Assembly (NCBI GenBank): GCA_027023025.1
Contig: JALVXB010000021.1
Span: 1 to 64,000, forward strand
Length of the DNA stretch: 64,000 bases
Reading direction: 5' to 3'
Origin: Caldisericaceae bacterium
GTDB taxonomy: Bacteria; Caldisericota; Caldisericia; Caldisericales; Caldisericaceae
The notes below the pieces were generated by a model. That model did no database searches, was not told the origin of the DNA, and saw only the letters and a program-made list of their open reading frames with translations. Each line of letters starts with the position of its first letter. The first letter of the stretch is position 1. Of the stretch, positions 50,611 to 59,178 are shown one piece after another. Position numbers and translations under genes: made by a program.

Positions 50611-51497
50611 TTAAAAAAGTAAAATTTAAAACATTCAAAGATTTAAAAGCGCAGGTTTTGAGGAGCGGATTAACTCTGCCCGAATTTTTGAAAAACTACG
50701 AGGCGGTGAACCAGGGCATTACTGTAGAAGAAGCAGTAAAAAGAATGAAACTCAGGCTGGATGTAATGAAAAGGAACATAGAAAATGGATTAAAGCATCC
50801 GAATGTATCCCGCACAGGGCTTACAAACGGTGGCGCATATAAGGTAAAAGAATTTTTTAAAAATAGAGGCACACTATTACTTTCCCCGGAATTTACCGAG
50901 ATAATAATGAACACGCTTGCGGTTTCCGAAACGAATGCCTGTATGGGTCGAATTGTTGCAGCACCTACTGCAGGTGCCTGCGGTGTTCTGCCAGGTGCTT
51001 TGCTTACGATTGCAAAATACAAAAATACATCGGACGAAAAGCTCGTTGACGCCCTGTTTGTTTCTGGCGGTATAGGCGAGGTAATTGGAAACATAGCAAG
51101 TTTGTCTGGCGCAAAGCACGGGTGCCAGGCAGAAATAGGCTCTGCAACTTCTATGGCAGCAGGTGCAATCGTTTCTTTATTTACCACCGATATTGATGCA
51201 ATAGAAAGTGCTGCTGCGTTCGCAATGAAAAATCTTTTAGGACTTGTTTGCGATCCGATTGGCGGATATGTAGAAATACCGTGCATAAAAAGAAATGTAA
51301 GCGGTGCGTTTAATGCGATTTCTTCTGCTGAAATGGCACTTGCAGGTATCCGAACTGTTATTCCGTTCGACGAAGTCGTACTTGCGATGAAACGAATTGG
51401 TGAAAAAATGTCACCAACTTTAAAAGAAACAGCAGAAGGAGGGCTTGCTACAACTCCTACCGCGAAGAAACTCGTAAAGCGGATAAAGTCTGGATAA
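50607..51497 (+). CDS. sdaAA: L-serine dehydratase, alpha (4Fe-4S) subunit
   Basis: Alpha subunit, 296 residues, binding a catalytic oxygen-sensitive 4Fe-4S cluster. Conserved regions are RTGLTNGGAYKVKEF, then SETNACMGRIVAAPTAGACGVLPGAL, VSGGIGEVIGNIASLSGAKHGCQAEIGSATSMAAG, and GLVCDPIGGYVEIPCIKRN. The Cys residues in KHGCQAE, GLVCDP and EIPCIKRN are the likely cluster ligands. Product pyruvate would feed the pyruvate:ferredoxin oxidoreductase. The stop is 5 bp from the convergent deoxyribosyltransferase-like gene. Confidence 0.94.
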   Translation: MIKKVKFKTFKDLKAQVLRSGLTLPEFLKNYEAVNQGITVEEAVKRMKLRLDVMKRNIENGLKHPNVSRTGLTNGGAYKVKEFFKNRGTLLLSPEFTEIIMNTLAVSETNACMGRIVAAPTAGACGVLPGALLTIAKYKNTSDEKLVDALFVSGGIGEVIGNIASLSGAKHGCQAEIGSATSMAAGAIVSLFTTDIDAIESAAAFAMKNLLGLVCDPIGGYVEIPCIKRNVSGAFNAISSAEMALAGIRTVIPFDEVVLAMKRIGEKMSPTLKETAEGGLATTPTAKKLVKRIKSG

Positions 51498-51502
51498 TTG
51501 TG

Positions 51503-51922
51503 TTAAATTGCTGCGTACTCCTTTATTTTACTAAATACAGCAGGCAGTTCTTCTACGCTACGCACAATCATAATGAGTGAATTTTTAATCATAGGATTTA
51601 ATAGATCAAGAGTAGGCTTCCTCGTATCGTCTAGAATACCAAATGTGGGTTTGCCAATTGCGTAAGCGTAGCCGAGTTCCCATGCAGTTCCAGCATCTAC
51701 ATCTGTACCATTCAAAATTGCAAAAACTGCATCGCAGAGCTGCAATTTTTTCAGGTCATTCTTAAAGAAGAATTCGCTGCTGTTTTCTCCTCTTTTAAAC
51801 AACCCTGCGTCTCTGTGTGGAAGGAATGTCTCAAATCCTGCACTTTTAAATATAGAATCAATCTTCTCTCCGTACTGTCTTTCACCCTCAGTAAAAAGTG
51901 GCTCTGCAATGTATACGAGCAT
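51503..51922 (-). CDS. Nucleoside 2-deoxyribosyltransferase-family protein
   Basis: A 139-residue Rossmann-like protein of the NDT family. Family features are IAEPLFTEGERQYGEKI at the N-terminus, LPHRDAG, CDAVFAILNGTDVDAGTAWELGYAYAIGKP with the catalytic Glu82 in the WELGYA motif, and a preceding Asp pair. Known members exchange bases on deoxyribonucleosides or hydrolyse deoxynucleotides (DNPH1/RCL type). Which one applies is unclear; the short length fits either. GGAGGTG precedes ATG 51922. Confidence 0.85.
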   Translation of the reverse strand: MLVYIAEPLFTEGERQYGEKIDSIFKSAGFETFLPHRDAGLFKRGENSSEFFFKNDLKKLQLCDAVFAILNGTDVDAGTAWELGYAYAIGKPTFGILDDTRKPTLDLLNPMIKNSLIMIVRSVEELPAVFSKIKEYAAI

Positions 51923-52504
51923 TTTTCACCTCCGTTTATTTACTGATATTGTATAACAAAATCTATTTTCGTAAAACTTTTTTCACGGTTTCCTAAAAGA
52001 TCTCTTCACCTCTCTTATAAAGATGTACACTGCTATTTTGTTTTTATATAGGAGCGCCGTGCAAGTAAATATACAAATCGTACATTGAGACTTTTAAGAG
52101 TAGAAATCGTGTAACCCTTTATTTTTTGAACTCCTTTATCTAATTAACTCTGGTTTTACTGAGTTTCATATCTATACTCTGCAAGAATACCCTTCAGAAA
52201 ATAAACCATATTTATTCCTCTGAGCAGTTTTCTACTTAATGTATTAGGTTGAAAAAATCCACAGAATATTTGGAGATTATATAATACCTATTTTTAAAAA
52301 TAGTTAATCTATATAAAACCAATCACCCAACTTTTGATAGTTTTCTTATCTCTTTGTAAAAGGAGAACAAACCCAATATAGATTATTGGTAAAGCTGGTT
52401 TACAAAGATTTTTCATTAATGTAGAAAATCTTTAAAAAATAATGAAGTGGAGATCGGCTATAAACATGAATAAAATTTCCACTAAAAATATCCTTATCTA
52501 TTAG
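51923..52504. other. AT-rich intergenic gap of about 580 bp
   Basis: No ORF with coding signs. It contains the NDT-like gene's ribosome binding site at the left edge. Around 52404-52433 there is an inverted repeat AAAGATTTT/AAAATCTTT with a 12-nt loop but no T-run on either strand, so it is not a clear terminator. The rest shows no tRNA, repeat copy or recognisable riboswitch. Confidence 0.5.
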
Positions 52505-53227
52505 TTATTTACTCATATAACAAAAGCGTTTTAGTCCTAAAAGATACGCTGTTCCCGCGATTGTCGTTCCATAGAAAATCTTGGGTTTATTAATGTCTAA
52601 GAATTGCTCTATGGTACTATTTATAATAGTAGTTCCTGTAATCCACAGTAAATCAGCCCAGGCTATGTTCCTGCTGGTGCTGCTTTCGCCTTCAACGGGA
52701 ACGCCGTTTACATTTTTACCGATTTGTTCGCTGTCTAAGTCTGTAATCCGAAGCTTAAAATTCTTTGAAAAAAACTCTGCAAAGCGCGGTTGCATGCCGA
52801 CGAGAAAAATCTTTGGCCTTCCATAATGATTTCGCACGAAGTTTACTGCCTCCATAGCACACTCCCGAGGTTCATTGTCTTTGCAGTGAACTGTATTCGA
52901 AATAATTCCCAAATAACTTAAAGTAGCGTTTAATGTTGATATAAAAATTGCTCGCTCGTAGTTCGTTTGTAGCCTAAGGGATAGGACATCTTGCATACTA
53001 CCCTCGAAGTCGCCATACAGATCCGTAAACGCTTGACCTTTATATCCTTTAAATGTAGCCTCCATAAGTCGTTCCCTGCCTTTTACAAGAGGATAGTCCA
53101 AATCGCCTGGATTGCCGATTGCTTCCTCTGGGGTCAATGGATGAGCTTTAATGGAAATTTTCTCGGTTTCGAGTTTGTTTTCCTTTATAATGTTTGCGAA
53201 ATTTTTCTTTAACTCCTCATAAATCAT
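52505..53227 (-). CDS. DUF364-type (putative heavy-metal chelation) protein
   Basis: A 240-residue cytoplasmic protein resembling the DUF364 family. The N-terminal region carries GNPGDLDYPLVKGRERLMEATFKGYKGQAFTDLYGDFEG. A Rossmann-like C-terminal half follows (KIFLVGMQPRFAEFFSKNFKLRITDLD, ADLLWITGTTIINSTIEQFL, KIFYGTTIAGTAYLLGLKRFC). The family is proposed to chelate heavy metal but has no proven function. It is the last gene of an ABC transporter unit and overlaps the ATPase gene by 11 bp, so it probably acts on the imported solute. AAGGAGG precedes ATG 53227. Confidence 0.75.
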   Translation of the reverse strand: MIYEELKKNFANIIKENKLETEKISIKAHPLTPEEAIGNPGDLDYPLVKGRERLMEATFKGYKGQAFTDLYGDFEGSMQDVLSLRLQTNYERAIFISTLNATLSYLGIISNTVHCKDNEPRECAMEAVNFVRNHYGRPKIFLVGMQPRFAEFFSKNFKLRITDLDSEQIGKNVNGVPVEGESSTSRNIAWADLLWITGTTIINSTIEQFLDINKPKIFYGTTIAGTAYLLGLKRFCYMSK

Positions 53228-54227
53228 TTTTTGCCTCCTTAAGATAAATATCTCTATACTTTATAGTAATGAACAATCTCGTACCTTCAATCTCGTCCCA
53301 AATATAAGCTGGGACATCAGCCACCACTTTTTTACCGCGCACATCCAGTGTGATAATCTTGCGCCGGTCTATGTCCTTATAAGAAATGACATTTGCTGAA
53401 ACCGTATTTAAAGTAGGGGTGGGGGGTTTATTACAGGAAATATGGATATCTTCCGCTCCGAATTCAATGTAATAGGAGTCACTATTTTTTTCTGGAGCAG
53501 GAGCAACAAGAGAAAAACCTCCCACATCAACCAATACTGTATTTTCACTAATTCTTTTTAAAGATGTAACGAGAATTCGATTTTTTATTTTCAGGTTTTC
53601 ATCTTTAATTTTTCCATTTTCGATGCGAAAGATCTTATCTCCTACTTCTTCCGCTTCGTAAGGATCGTGCGTTACAAAGAGTGTTGTGATTGAAAAGCTT
53701 TTAATAATTCTCATAAACTCATGTCTTATAAATCGTCTCATCTCAAAGTCTAGGCTTGAAAACGGCTCATCCATTAGAAGCAAACTGGGACTGGTAACGA
53801 GTGCTCTTGCAATTGCAACTCTTTGCTTTTCTCCGCCGCTAATCTTTAGTGGATACTTATATTTAATGTTTTCTATATCTAATTTTCTTAGAAACTTTTC
53901 AACTGTTTCGTTAATGTTTTTTTCTTTCTTAACCTTCAATGGGAAAGCAATGTTCTCAAATACTGTAAGATGCGGAAACAAAGCAAGATTTTGAAAAATA
54001 TAGCTTATATTTCTTTCTTCCGGAGGTAAATTTGTAATGTTTTCCCCGTTTAAAAAAATTTTACCACTTTCAGATTCGTATATTCCGCTAATTGTATTGA
54101 GCAGGGTCGTCTTACCTGCGCCGTTTGGTCCAAGGACTACTCCTATTTCTCCCTTATTCAAAGACATGGAAATATTTTTCAAAATTCTGCAGCTCAAATC
54201 CTCTATTCTAAGTCCTAGTTCTGCCAT
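53217..54227 (-). CDS. ABC transporter ATP-binding protein (oxyanion/taurine type)
   Basis: Import ATPase of 336 residues. Walker A GPNGAGKTT (Lys39), the Q-loop region ISYIFQNLALFPHLT, signature SGGEKQRVAIARAL, Walker B LLLMDEPFSSLD and the H-loop FVTHDPYEA are all present. Beyond residue 220 a C-terminal domain of the TOBE/MOP kind is suggested by alternating short strands, as in molybdate, tungstate, sulfate or iron importers. It overlaps the permease gene by 13 bp and the DUF364 gene by 11 bp. Confidence 0.92.
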   Translation of the reverse strand: MAELGLRIEDLSCRILKNISMSLNKGEIGVVLGPNGAGKTTLLNTISGIYESESGKIFLNGENITNLPPEERNISYIFQNLALFPHLTVFENIAFPLKVKKEKNINETVEKFLRKLDIENIKYKYPLKISGGEKQRVAIARALVTSPSLLLMDEPFSSLDFEMRRFIRHEFMRIIKSFSITTLFVTHDPYEAEEVGDKIFRIENGKIKDENLKIKNRILVTSLKRISENTVLVDVGGFSLVAPAPEKNSDSYYIEFGAEDIHISCNKPPTPTLNTVSANVISYKDIDRRKIITLDVRGKKVVADVPAYIWDEIEGTRLFITIKYRDIYLKEAKNDL

Positions 54228-54958
54228 CTTAGCACTTTCCTTTCAATATACCTTATTACAAAATCAATAATGATTGAAAAAATAGCGATTACAAGTAGTA
54301 CCGAAAACATCAGTGGAACATCTATAAGTGATTCTCCTTTCATGAGCATAAAGCCAAGCCCGGAAGGAATAGCAAGCATCTCGGACACTATACCCGTTCT
54401 AAGAGACATACCACTCTCGAGCTTTAAACCCGTGAAGATGTTTGGCATAGCAAGGGGCAGAATGACTTTTTTTACCAAAACTGCTTTTTTAGCTCCCATT
54501 GTTTTTGCAGCATTAATTATACTATTGTCTATACTTCTTACGCCACGCACCGTATTTAAATAAATAGGGAAAAACGCACAGATTAGTACAGCAATAATAG
54601 GAACAGCATTCGATATGCCGAACCATATCATAAGGACGGGGATCCATCCAATAGCTGGAATTGGGTATATAAGAAATACGAGAGGCGATATTGCTTCATT
54701 GAATTTCTCGCTTATACCAGACAAAATACCAATGGTTATGCCGCTTATAGCGCCTAAAAAGTAGCCTACAGAAACTCTAAAAATTGTAAGTAGGGCGTTT
54801 TTCATAAGACTTCCCCTCAATATTTCAATATAAAGCCTTTTTAAAACAACAGAAAATGGTGGAAATAAATATTCGGGGACTGCGGGTAATCGAGCTATTA
54901 TTTCCCATGCTATAAAAAAAATAAGTATGGGAATAATAAATCTTAATTTTCTTGCCAT
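54215..54958 (-). CDS. ABC transporter permease (SsuC/TauC/NitT type)
   Basis: Inner-membrane permease, 247 residues with 6 helices. The EAA loop reads AAKTMGAKKAVLVKKVILPLAMPNIFTGLK near residue 150. The fold and the N-terminal IIFFIAWEIIARLPAVPEYLFPPFSVVLKRL are typical of nitrate/sulfonate/taurine permeases. It overlaps the binding-protein gene by 16 bp and the ATPase gene by 13 bp. Substrate cannot be derived from this subunit. Confidence 0.92.
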   Translation of the reverse strand: MARKLRFIIPILIFFIAWEIIARLPAVPEYLFPPFSVVLKRLYIEILRGSLMKNALLTIFRVSVGYFLGAISGITIGILSGISEKFNEAISPLVFLIYPIPAIGWIPVLMIWFGISNAVPIIAVLICAFFPIYLNTVRGVRSIDNSIINAAKTMGAKKAVLVKKVILPLAMPNIFTGLKLESGMSLRTGIVSEMLAIPSGLGFMLMKGESLIDVPLMFSVLLVIAIFSIIIDFVIRYIERKVLRWQN

Positions 54959-55845
54959 AAGATTTCGTCTACATTAAACTTTTTGATGTATCCCCACTTA
55001 GCTAATGTATCTATTTCTTTTTGTATGGCTGATTTATTAATTTTTGTGGTGTACAAAAGGTTGTTCATAGAATAGCGGATAGTACTATCGTCGCAATTTA
55101 AATGATTTGCAACAATTTCAACAGCCTTTGATCTATTTGAATTTACGAAGGCTGTTGCTATGTTAGTTACTTTAATAATATTTTTAACTAATTTAGGGTT
55201 TTTGCTAATTATATTATCTTTTACTACTACGCAGCTTCCCGGCATTTGAGGAAATACATCCTGAGACCGCAGCAAGAGTTTAAAACCTTTCGAATGAAGT
55301 ATGGATGCATAATGCTCTGGAACAAATGCGGCTTTAACAGCACCTTTTTCCATAAGCGTAATTTCTTCCATAGGTTTAGTTCTTAAAACTTTAAACTTTA
55401 CACCGTATTTCTCCTCTACTAATCTCATTACAAAGTTTGCTGCACTTCCTGCACCAGGACAGGTAACTTCAGCCCCATTTAAGTCCTCTACATTGGCAAT
55501 ATCCTTTGAGGTAACGAGCTCATAGCCATATTCATGAGTTAAGGATACGATTTTAATGGGTACTCCTCGTGAATATGCAATTATTGCAGGTATCACGCAG
55601 ACATATCCAACATTTATATCGCCTCGAGATAGAGCAGCTGCAAGCTCCATACCTGTTGCATATTGATAAAATGCGCCTACCTTTATTCCATATTTTCCGT
55701 ACAGTTTGTTTGCTTCAGCAACATACGCCGCTGCTGCATGATCGTTCATTTCAACTGCAAAGTTTAGAGAAGTCTTTTTAAAAGACCCACATCCACTGCT
55801 AAATAACACGGAAAGAATAATAAGGATAAAGAATAATTTTTTCAC
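54943..55845 (-). CDS. ABC transporter substrate-binding lipoprotein (NMT1/SsuA-like)
   Basis: Lipoprotein receptor of 300 residues: the signal peptide MKKLFFILIILSVLFSSGC has a lipobox with Cys19. The fold resembles NMT1/NitT binding proteins: LYGKYGIKVGAFYQYATGMELAAALSRGDINVGYVCVIPAIIAYSRGVPIKIV, then ANVEDLNGAEVTCPGAGSAANFVMRLVEEKYG. Ligands of this class range from nitrate and sulfonates to pyrimidine precursors; the DUF364 partner might suggest a metal or metal complex. The start is GTG 55845 with GGGAGG seven bases upstream. It is first in a four-gene unit. Confidence 0.88.
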   Translation of the reverse strand: MKKLFFILIILSVLFSSGCGSFKKTSLNFAVEMNDHAAAAYVAEANKLYGKYGIKVGAFYQYATGMELAAALSRGDINVGYVCVIPAIIAYSRGVPIKIVSLTHEYGYELVTSKDIANVEDLNGAEVTCPGAGSAANFVMRLVEEKYGVKFKVLRTKPMEEITLMEKGAVKAAFVPEHYASILHSKGFKLLLRSQDVFPQMPGSCVVVKDNIISKNPKLVKNIIKVTNIATAFVNSNRSKAVEIVANHLNCDDSTIRYSMNNLLYTTKINKSAIQKEIDTLAKWGYIKKFNVDEILWQEN

Positions 55846-56038
55846 TTTTAGCCTCCCTATTCAGAATTTGATATTTTTACACTTGAGTGTTTTGTTCATA
55901 ACCATATAAGCAGTAATTTCCTATTTAATTATTTTCATAACCCTCATCTCTTAATGCTAAATTGCAGCAGTGTTAAAAAGCATGATAACTGTAATAATTA
56001 AGGCCAAGAGTGCCGTTTTAGTCTTAGATTTAATTATA

Positions 56039-56076
56039 TGCAATTTTATTGGTATTATTATAACCATTAAATTGCA
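56039..56076. promoter_or_regulatory. Imperfect 15-bp inverted repeat in the divergent ABC/DUF2148 region
   Basis: TGCAATTTTATTGGT (56039-56053) and ACCATTAAATTGCA (56063-56076) form a near-palindrome with a 9-nt centre (one gap, one mismatch). It lies between the divergent ABC-transporter operon and the DUF2148-like gene, about 70 bp upstream of the latter's -35 box, so it could be an operator. The region 55846-56208 otherwise holds no ORF or recognised riboswitch. Confidence 0.45.
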
Positions 56077-56145
56077 CAAGTCAATAGTGTAATTTAAATT
56101 CTATGAAGGGATTGGAAACTCCCACGCTTATTGAAGTTAAGTATT

Positions 56146-56173
56146 TTGTTATCTCAGAACAATGTGATAAAAT
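56146..56173 (+). promoter_or_regulatory. Promoter of the DUF2148-like gene
   Basis: TTGTTA (56146-56151), 16-bp spacer, extended -10 TGA-TAAAAT with the hexamer at 56168-56173. The start codon at 56209 has AAGGAGG in between. Confidence 0.6.
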
Positions 56174-56208
56174 GCACTAAAAGCAATTACAAATTTAAGG
56201 AGGTTTGC

Positions 56209-56712
56209 ATGCTGAAATTAAATCCAGAAAGAGAAAAAAATATTTTATTGCAGGCCGCAGAGCAGATGTGCATTGCTGCAAGGACTGCACCCAAAGCAAA
56301 CGGAGAAGACATTATCGTAACGGGAATACTCGACGGAGAAGAACTGAAAAAGGTGCAGGAAGAAATGAGAAGGATAGGTAAGGAAAAAGGATGGCATTAT
56401 ATGGTGCGGGATGCAGAAAACATAGAAAATAAAGTAGTGGTGCTTATTGGTGCAAAGCCTAAAAGTTATCCTTCCGTGTTCTGCAATCCTCACGACGATA
56501 TAATTGGAAAGTGCATTGAGTCTGCTGTGGATATGGGCATTGCAATCGGCTCAGCAGCTTCCACCGCTATACAGTTAAAAGTCGACACTCGCATTATGTT
56601 GAGCATTGGGATTGCAGTGGTAAATCTCGGCCTGCTCGGAGAAGATGTAAGTATGGTGTACGGAATTCCGCTAAGCATTTCTGGTAAAAATCCTTTCTTT
56701 GACAGAAAGTAA
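56209..56712 (+). CDS. DUF2148-like protein with reduced iron-sulfur motif
   Basis: A 167-residue protein of the DUF2148 type (described as containing a ferredoxin domain). AAEQMCIAARTAPKANGEDIIVT at the N-terminus, VDMGIAIGSAASTAIQLKVDTRIMLSIG and the C-terminal IPLSISGKNPFFDRK are all strongly family-like. The segment that in typical members is Cys-rich (C-x2-C) here reads KSYPSVFCNPHDDIIGKCIESA, with only two Cys, so a normal 4Fe-4S cluster is unlikely. Function unknown. The track start is 26 codons upstream, but AAGGAGGT selects ATG 56209. It is transcribed alone. Confidence 0.78.
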   Translation: MLKLNPEREKNILLQAAEQMCIAARTAPKANGEDIIVTGILDGEELKKVQEEMRRIGKEKGWHYMVRDAENIENKVVVLIGAKPKSYPSVFCNPHDDIIGKCIESAVDMGIAIGSAASTAIQLKVDTRIMLSIGIAVVNLGLLGEDVSMVYGIPLSISGKNPFFDRK

Positions 56713-56770
56713 AAAAACAGCAGCAGTAAAATTTTCTTTAATTTGAATTTATAGGTAAGATATAAATTCC

Positions 56771-57637
56771 TTATTTTTCTTCGTTGAGAAATGCCGTTGC
56801 GCCAGATAAGGTGATAAACAGCAATCCTATAATTTGAAACAGAGTGACATGCTGCTTTAAAATAATTGCACTGAGAATTACTGCAAACGCAGGGTCTGCG
56901 TACGCAAGCACCGAAGCAGTAGAGACTTTAATGTAATTAAGGCTGTCGTACCACAGGTACAGAGCAAAGAATGTATGCACGACTCCTGTTATAATCAGAA
57001 ACACAATTATCTTTGCATTCAGAGAAAATCGCACAAGCAGGGCGAATGGCGCAGTGAAGACAAGCGCAATTAGAATCTGATATGCAGTTAGTTTAATTGA
57101 AGAGTGGTGTTTCATACTTATTTTAGAAAACAGGCCGAGCAGTCCGTAAAATATCCCCGAGAGTAAAGCAATAAGCAAACCCAAAAAATTAGTGTGTTGC
57201 GATGCGCTTGCAGAAGGCAGGAATATAGCAAGCATTCCTAAAATGGACAGCAAAACAGAAACAAACAGAAATTTGTTAAATGGCTCTTTTAAAAATATTA
57301 CGGCAAGGACTACGGTAAAGATTGGGCCAAGATAGTAAAGCACTATGGCATTTGCAACGCTCGTATAGTAAAAAGAAAGAAACAAGAATATCCAGTTTAG
57401 CGAAAGCGCTATGCCCGAAGCAATAACAAAGAAAAAATTATCGAAAGAAAATAATTCCTTAGCTCCAAGCTTTTTGTATGCATAGGCAAACACAAAAGGA
57501 GTTGCGAAAAGCACCCTGAAGAACACAAAAACGGCCGAAGGGAGTGCGCACCATATTGCAAATACGGGCACAGACCCCCAGATAAAAGTAGAGGTCAGCA
57601 TCTCTGCAAAGCCGAATTTTATCTTTTTACTTTCCAT
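56771..57637 (-). CDS. EamA/DMT-family transporter
   Basis: Drug/metabolite transporter of 288 residues with two EamA repeats and about 10 helices. FILWGS-like FIWGSVPVFAIWCALPSAVFVFFRVLFATPF opens repeat one. KEPFNKFLFVSVLLSILGMLAIFLP ends it, and repeat two ends ASVLAYADPAFAVILSAIILKQHVTLFQIIGLLFITLSG. Probably a metabolite exporter; the substrate is unknown. The track begins 18 codons earlier, but a TACAAT box with a -35-like TTTTCA lies just before MESKKIKFG, so I choose ATG 57637 as an apparently leaderless start. The upstream start without promoter support is the alternative. Confidence 0.82.
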   Translation of the reverse strand: MESKKIKFGFAEMLTSTFIWGSVPVFAIWCALPSAVFVFFRVLFATPFVFAYAYKKLGAKELFSFDNFFFVIASGIALSLNWIFLFLSFYYTSVANAIVLYYLGPIFTVVLAVIFLKEPFNKFLFVSVLLSILGMLAIFLPSASASQHTNFLGLLIALLSGIFYGLLGLFSKISMKHHSSIKLTAYQILIALVFTAPFALLVRFSLNAKIIVFLIITGVVHTFFALYLWYDSLNYIKVSTASVLAYADPAFAVILSAIILKQHVTLFQIIGLLFITLSGATAFLNEEK

Positions 57638-57644
57638 TTGGGAT

Positions 57645-57673
57645 ATTGTAATAAAAATAGAAGAAAATGAAAA
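57645..57673 (-). promoter_or_regulatory. Promoter of the EamA gene, apparently leaderless
   Basis: Minus strand: TTTTCA (57673-57668), 17-bp spacer, TACAAT (57650-57645), then 7 nt to ATG 57637 with no ribosome binding site. Confidence 0.5.
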
Positions 57674-57898
57674 TTTGAGAAAAAATTTCAAATAAAGGAA
57701 ACAAGCTTTATCTGATTTAGAAGACCCTAAACCTTTGATGTGATGAAAAAACAGTTAAAGTATTTTAATATTCCAAATTTCTTAATAATCAATAACTAAA
57801 AACTACCCTTTCAAGTTACAAGCTACGACCCTAATCTACGACCTTAAAGTTGCATTTTTGATTATATTGCTTGTTTTGAGACTTTATTGCTTAAAGAA

Positions 57899-58837
57899 TT
57901 ATTTCAAAAAACCTGTTACCCTACTCCAGTACATCAAGTAAAATGCAGCATAACCCCTATATTTTCCCCATCTATTTTCGGTTACTTTAAGTGCATCTTC
58001 TTTTGATATTTTCCTGTCGCTGTAGTAATAGTGTGATATAAGCCGTTGCAAGGCTATGTCATCGGCAGGTACGGCATCTAATTTCCGCATTCCCCGCACC
58101 ATTACCATCTCTGCTGTCCATTTTCCCAGCCCTCTAAATTTGCTAAGTTTTTCCACTACTGTTTCTTTAGATTCGTGAACAAGTAATTCAAGGTTAACTT
58201 CCCCAGATGCCACTTTAGAAGCAATATTAATAATGTATTCTCCTTTTCTTCTGCTTAATTGTAGCATTCTAAGCTCTTCTGGTGTAGTTTGCGATAAATT
58301 TTGGGGTGTAGGAAAAGCATAGTAAGTCTCTCCGTTAACATTCATTACTTCACCAAATTTGTTAACTAAGCGACTCTTAATTTTTCCTGCAAAGTTAAAA
58401 GAAATTTGTTGCTCAATCAAAGCATGTATAACGGCTTCAAAAACTGTTGGTGTAGCAGGCGCACGAAGTCCTCTTAACTTTTGTGTAATTTGATACAGCA
58501 CTGGGTCAGATTTTTTCATTTGCTCATAAAACTTTTTTAATTCGTCATTCAGTCCTAACATCCACTTTATTTTCTGGCGTATATAAGTCAAATCTTTTCT
58601 GGTTAATTTTGATTCGGAATAGATCTTCAAGTTTAACAATGGAGAATCTACAGAACCAGATGAGGACGTTATCAATAAAACAGGAAGGTTGTTTTTTAAG
58701 TAAATTACCCTATAATATTTGTCGTCATTTACCACATCTACGAGTTCTTTAAATTTATAACTGGAATACAATCCTATAAAAAGATTGAAGTCGAAAGGCG
58801 GCAGAATTCCCTTTATACGCATGGAAGCAGTAAACAT
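57899..58837 (-). CDS. AlkA-type DNA-3-methyladenine glycosylase (HhH-GPD)
   Basis: DNA base-excision glycosylase, 312 residues. The HhH-GPD core shows AVIHALIEQQISFNFAGKIKSRLVNKFG near residue 140, then LRMLQLSRRKGEYIINIA, the helix-hairpin-helix KFRGLGKWTAEMVMVRG and the catalytic Asp in VPADDIALQRLI. An N-terminal beta domain of about 110 residues matches AlkA/OGG1-like architecture. It removes alkylated purines; no 4Fe-4S Cys cluster is present, unlike EndoIII or MutY. The track start is earlier, but GGAGG with 9-nt spacing gives ATG 58837. It stands alone between AT-rich gaps. Confidence 0.9.
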   Translation of the reverse strand: MFTASMRIKGILPPFDFNLFIGLYSSYKFKELVDVVNDDKYYRVIYLKNNLPVLLITSSSGSVDSPLLNLKIYSESKLTRKDLTYIRQKIKWMLGLNDELKKFYEQMKKSDPVLYQITQKLRGLRAPATPTVFEAVIHALIEQQISFNFAGKIKSRLVNKFGEVMNVNGETYYAFPTPQNLSQTTPEELRMLQLSRRKGEYIINIASKVASGEVNLELLVHESKETVVEKLSKFRGLGKWTAEMVMVRGMRKLDAVPADDIALQRLISHYYYSDRKISKEDALKVTENRWGKYRGYAAFYLMYWSRVTGFLK

Positions 58838-59178
58838 AGTGTATTTCCTCCTTTTTAAAAAGATCAATAACTCTTTTGTGTACGCACAATTACAATCTTA
58901 CCAATTAAAATCATTTTGTCACCACATTGCCCTTAATTTCATTAAAATTATTTTTCTTGTTTTTATTTTAATACTTTCAAAAATATTTACAACTTACCAT
59001 AATTTTGTTAAGAAGTTAGAATTTGTTTGGTTGATAATAAATATTTAGAGGTTCTTTTAATAAACTTTTTTCAATAAACGAGTTTCAATGAATTTTTTTA
59101 TGTGAGACAATATTGTTATTGCAAATTCTCAAAAGTAAGAATCAGTAAATGGATAAATTTACCTTTTTGCGTATGACT
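58838..59178. other. AT-rich intergenic gap of about 340 bp
   Basis: Contains the ribosome binding site of the AlkA-type gene at its left edge and a 10-bp palindrome ACAATATTGT at 59107-59116. No ORF, RNA gene or repeat copy was recognised. The DUF6508-like gene ends at 59179 without an obvious terminator. Confidence 0.5.

Noticed and set aside
52404-52433. Inverted repeat AAAGATTTT/AAAATCTTT downstream of the DUF364 gene
   Set aside because: No T-run on either strand and composed almost wholly of A and T; not convincing as a terminator.
55846-56038. Possible riboswitch in the ABC transporter leader
   Set aside because: No known conserved riboswitch core could be matched by eye; a covariance-model scan would be needed.
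56105-56130. GGGATTGGAAACTCCC, which recalls a CRISPR repeat end
   Set aside because: Only a single occurrence, with no spaced copies and no cas genes in the window.
57820-57845. Short direct repeat CTACGACC
   Set aside because: Two 8-bp copies in AT-rich intergenic DNA with no further copies; likely chance.
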